A stretch of 31,654 nucleotides of DNA from a virus: positions 1-31,654 of the IMG/VR virus record IMGVR_UViG_3300008629_000018. One strand, written 5' to 3'. Below, in pieces: positions 30,100 through 31,654 of the stretch (the stretch's first letter is position 1; the number at the start of each line of letters is the position of its first letter). The position numbers were made by a program, and so were the translations under genes. The notes beneath the pieces were generated by a model. That model was not told the origin of the DNA. It saw only the letters and a program-made list of their open reading frames with translations, and searched no databases.

Positions 30100-30412
30100 G
30101 ATACTGAGTGATAAACTCGGTGGAGAATTTAAACGTAACCTGATGCAGACAGCAGAGGGTGGTTATGATGTACTAGGATTAAAAGGATGGGCAATCGAAG
30201 TCAAGTTCCAAGAGAAATTATCTATTGAAAAATGGTGGAAACAAACTGTTGAACAGGCGAATGGCAAAAAGCCTGTCTTGTTCTTCAGAAAGAGTAGAGA
30301 GAATTGGAGGGTGGTAATACCTTACGAGAATGTATCTCATGAATACTATTCGGTAATACCATTGGATACCTTTTGCACCCAATTAGCAATAGGAGAAAAT
30401 TATGTGGGATGA
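30047..30412 (+). CDS. Holliday junction resolvase-like PD-(D/E)XK nuclease
   Basis: 121 residues from the ATG at 30047 (AGGAG about 10 bases upstream). KGQRGEREVCKILSDKLGG (8-26) supplies E14, D41 lies in EGGYDVLGLKG, and E51-x-K53 lies in AIEVKFQEK. A later helix contains WWKQTVEQANGKKPVLFFR. These are the motif and order of archaeal-type Hjc/phage junction resolvases. It would cut branched DNA before packaging. Its overlap with the zinc-ribbon gene and nearness to the end of the replication block fit that role. Confidence 0.7.
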   Translation: MSRASRQKGQRGEREVCKILSDKLGGEFKRNLMQTAEGGYDVLGLKGWAIEVKFQEKLSIEKWWKQTVEQANGKKPVLFFRKSRENWRVVIPYENVSHEYYSVIPLDTFCTQLAIGENYVG

Positions 30413-30773
30413 TATCAAATATTTTAACCCAAGAGAATTTGCTTGCCAACATTGTGGTAGTGGTAAGGGGAAAATTAAACTTGAGTTAGTAGAAAAGTTA
30501 GACAGATTGCGTGGACTGTATGGACTACCCATCATTATTACATCAGGGTATAGATGTCCAGAACATCCAATTTCTATATCTCGGCCTACCAGTTCTCACA
30601 TAAAAGGGGAAGCGGTAGATATCTCAGCAAAGAGTAGCAGGGAAAGATATGTCCTACTGGATTTAATATTCAAGCATCAGCTTTTTAAACGTATTGGTAT
30701 CTCTGGCAAGGATAACTTTATCCACGTTGATATAGATAAAGATAAGTCACAAATGTTGACATGGATTTACTGA
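30402..30773 (+). CDS. M15-family peptidase, likely endolysin
   Basis: A 123-residue D,D- or L,D-carboxypeptidase domain: ITSGYRCPEHP (46-56), SSHIKGEAVDIS (64-75, metal ligands H66 and D73), RIGISG, and FIHVDID (106-112, ligand H108). It would cut peptidoglycan stem peptides for lysis. AGGAG precedes the ATG. No signal peptide or holin gene is visible beside it, so export may need a holin elsewhere. It converges on and overlaps the terminase gene by 7 bases. The position at the end of the plus-strand cluster, opposite the terminase, is unusual but suits late read-through. Confidence 0.8.
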   Translation: MWDDIKYFNPREFACQHCGSGKGKIKLELVEKLDRLRGLYGLPIIITSGYRCPEHPISISRPTSSHIKGEAVDISAKSSRERYVLLDLIFKHQLFKRIGISGKDNFIHVDIDKDKSQMLTWIY

Positions 30774-31489
30774 ATTACTTCGCATACTATATCCCCAAAG
30801 AAAGTTCCACCAGATGCAGAGCTTAATCCTATAATCTTTTTAGCCATAGGAATCGCTGCTGTATATGCTGATTCAAACTCTGGTTGGAATGCACACTCAT
30901 CTGATATAACCAGACTAGCAGTGTGCGATCTAATGATATGCCCACCTTCTGGTATCCCCCATACAATACTGCCATTGGCAAATCTTATTTTGGCATAGCT
31001 AGTATCAATAGGAACCATTGCCTTTAGCCAATCTGGTAGATGAAAGTAAACAAAACTCATTCGTGAGTTCTCTATCTTCTTGTCAAATACTAGAGCGGCC
31101 GCATCTTCTTCCTTCTTGGATTGTATAAAGATGGATTGATGTGGGAAAAATAAAGCAACCCATAAAGCATACAGTACCATGACCCAAGACATTCTTATCT
31201 GTCTGCTCTTGGGTATAAATAACCTGTCAGAATTATGGACTACATCTATTACTTCTCTTAGGTAGGGTTTATCTGGGAATGGTTTAACAGGATTGTCTGC
31301 ATCATGTTCATCTTTTGTCTTAACATAACCAGAAAATATAAAATTGTTTGGATGCTCTGACCAATTTTTAATTAGCAGTAGGCGGTGTAGTTCCTCCAAG
31401 GAGTCCGAAGATAGCTGACTCAATTTTCTTTGAATCAATTCCTTGTCCACTCCCTGCAACGAGGTGAGCGTGCTTAGCTGGTTTGTCAT
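30767..31489 (-). CDS. terL: Terminase large subunit, ATPase domain only (truncated)
   Basis: A 240-residue TerL-type ATPase. The Walker A-like motif is PKSRQIRMSW (93-102), Walker B is LVISDE (193-198), and the coupling motif is SSASGGTFF (223-231). The protein stops nine residues after that motif, whereas a normal TerL continues for some 200-300 residues with an RNase H-like nuclease that cuts DNA in packaging. The nuclease part is not in any frame of the neighbouring sequence. It may be a separate gene beyond the window, or lost. The ATG overlaps TerS by about 122 bases; GGAG lies about 10 bases upstream. Confidence 0.85.
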   Translation of the reverse strand: MTNQLSTLTSLQGVDKELIQRKLSQLSSDSLEELHRLLLIKNWSEHPNNFIFSGYVKTKDEHDADNPVKPFPDKPYLREVIDVVHNSDRLFIPKSRQIRMSWVMVLYALWVALFFPHQSIFIQSKKEEDAAALVFDKKIENSRMSFVYFHLPDWLKAMVPIDTSYAKIRFANGSIVWGIPEGGHIIRSHTASLVISDECAFQPEFESAYTAAIPMAKKIIGLSSASGGTFFGDIVCEVIQ

Positions 31490-31654
31490 ATCCGAACATC
31501 TCCCTTAATGCTTTTAGTGCATCCATCTTATCATGAAACTTTAAGGTAATGGTATTCTTTCCATTAGAACCCTTGCCTGATCTGCTTTCCTGTATCTCAA
31601 CTACAGGTCTTAGGTCAACCTGACCAGAATTTTTAGAAACTACACCGCCATCTT
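31368..31654 (-). CDS. Terminase small subunit-like protein, C-terminal part (partial)
   Basis: An open frame of about 94 codons enters from the right edge. It reads SGQVDLRPVVEIQESRSGKG, then NTITLKFHDKMDALKALREM and FGYDKPAKHAHL. A helix of this type followed by a basic end is normal for the C-terminal part of TerS, which recognises phage DNA. It overlaps the TerL start by 122 bases in another frame. Its location directly upstream of TerL supports the call; the N-terminal DNA-binding part is outside the window. Confidence 0.6.
   Translation of the reverse strand, partial: DGGVVSKNSGQVDLRPVVEIQESRSGKGSNGKNTITLKFHDKMDALKALREMFGYDKPAKHAHLVAGSGQGIDSKKIESAIFGLLGGTTPPTAN

Noticed and set aside
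1-31654. CRISPR array, insertion sequence, complete rRNA or tRNA genes
   Set aside because: No spaced direct-repeat array, no transposase or terminal inverted repeats, and no rRNA or full tRNA signature was seen on either strand.

Overview
The window is a 31.65 kb piece of a tailed double-stranded DNA phage genome, AT-rich, with almost no spare DNA and Shine-Dalgarno-led genes that mostly overlap by 1 to 17 bases. The head module (portal, scaffold-like protein, DUF5309/SU10-type capsid protein, SU10-type head-tail adaptor, nozzle-sized protein, repeat-rich fibre) and the absence of any tape-measure protein suggest a short-tailed (podovirus-like) phage. The host cannot be named. Repeat-rich fibre proteins of this style are common in aquatic and marine phages of Gram-negative bacteria. 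A tyrosine recombinase and a tRNA-like fragment suggest a temperate phage or a descendant of one. No repressor, DNA polymerase or RNA polymerase is visible here.

Layout. (1) 1-10.9 kb, minus strand: virion genes read right to left from portal through scaffold, capsid, adaptor, nozzle candidate and fibre to a further fibre-like gene that leaves the window. (2) 10.9-12.9 kb, minus strand: small genes, a zinc-finger/HNH protein and a dNMP kinase, separated from the portal block by a strong terminator. (3) 12.9-13.7 kb: a gene-poor divergent control region. It holds a near-consensus minus-strand promoter, a long potentially structured leader, an AT-rich tract, a tRNA-Arg(CCU)-like 3' half that may be attP, a 20-codon leader ORF with mutually exclusive hairpins, and tandem 9-bp repeats. 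(4) 13.7-22.7 kb, plus strand: many small early genes, a HAD phosphatase, a zinc-ribbon protein next to a metallopeptidase, and a DUF932 protein. (5) 22.8-30.8 kb, plus strand: recombination and replication genes (YqaJ exonuclease, SSB candidate, integrase, SPPY-type DNA methyltransferase, DnaB-like helicase, two PD-(D/E)XK nucleases) ending with an M15 peptidase that is the likely endolysin. (6) 30.8-31.65 kb, minus strand: the terminase, converging on the endolysin gene.

How the genes fit together. The plus-strand block would remodel the host and replicate and recombine phage DNA. The minus-strand blocks package DNA and build the virion. The methyltransferase may protect phage DNA, and the integrase could insert the genome at a host tRNA.

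Most notable observations: a TerL that stops right after its ATPase domain, exactly where it meets the convergent endolysin gene; two potentially structured noncoding regions (12.9-13.2 kb minus and 24.33-24.5 kb plus); the tRNA-like attP candidate lying 11 kb from the integrase; an integrase with Lys at its second catalytic Arg position; duplicated 5' leader cassettes; and a recurring hairpin motif that contains the ribosome binding site.
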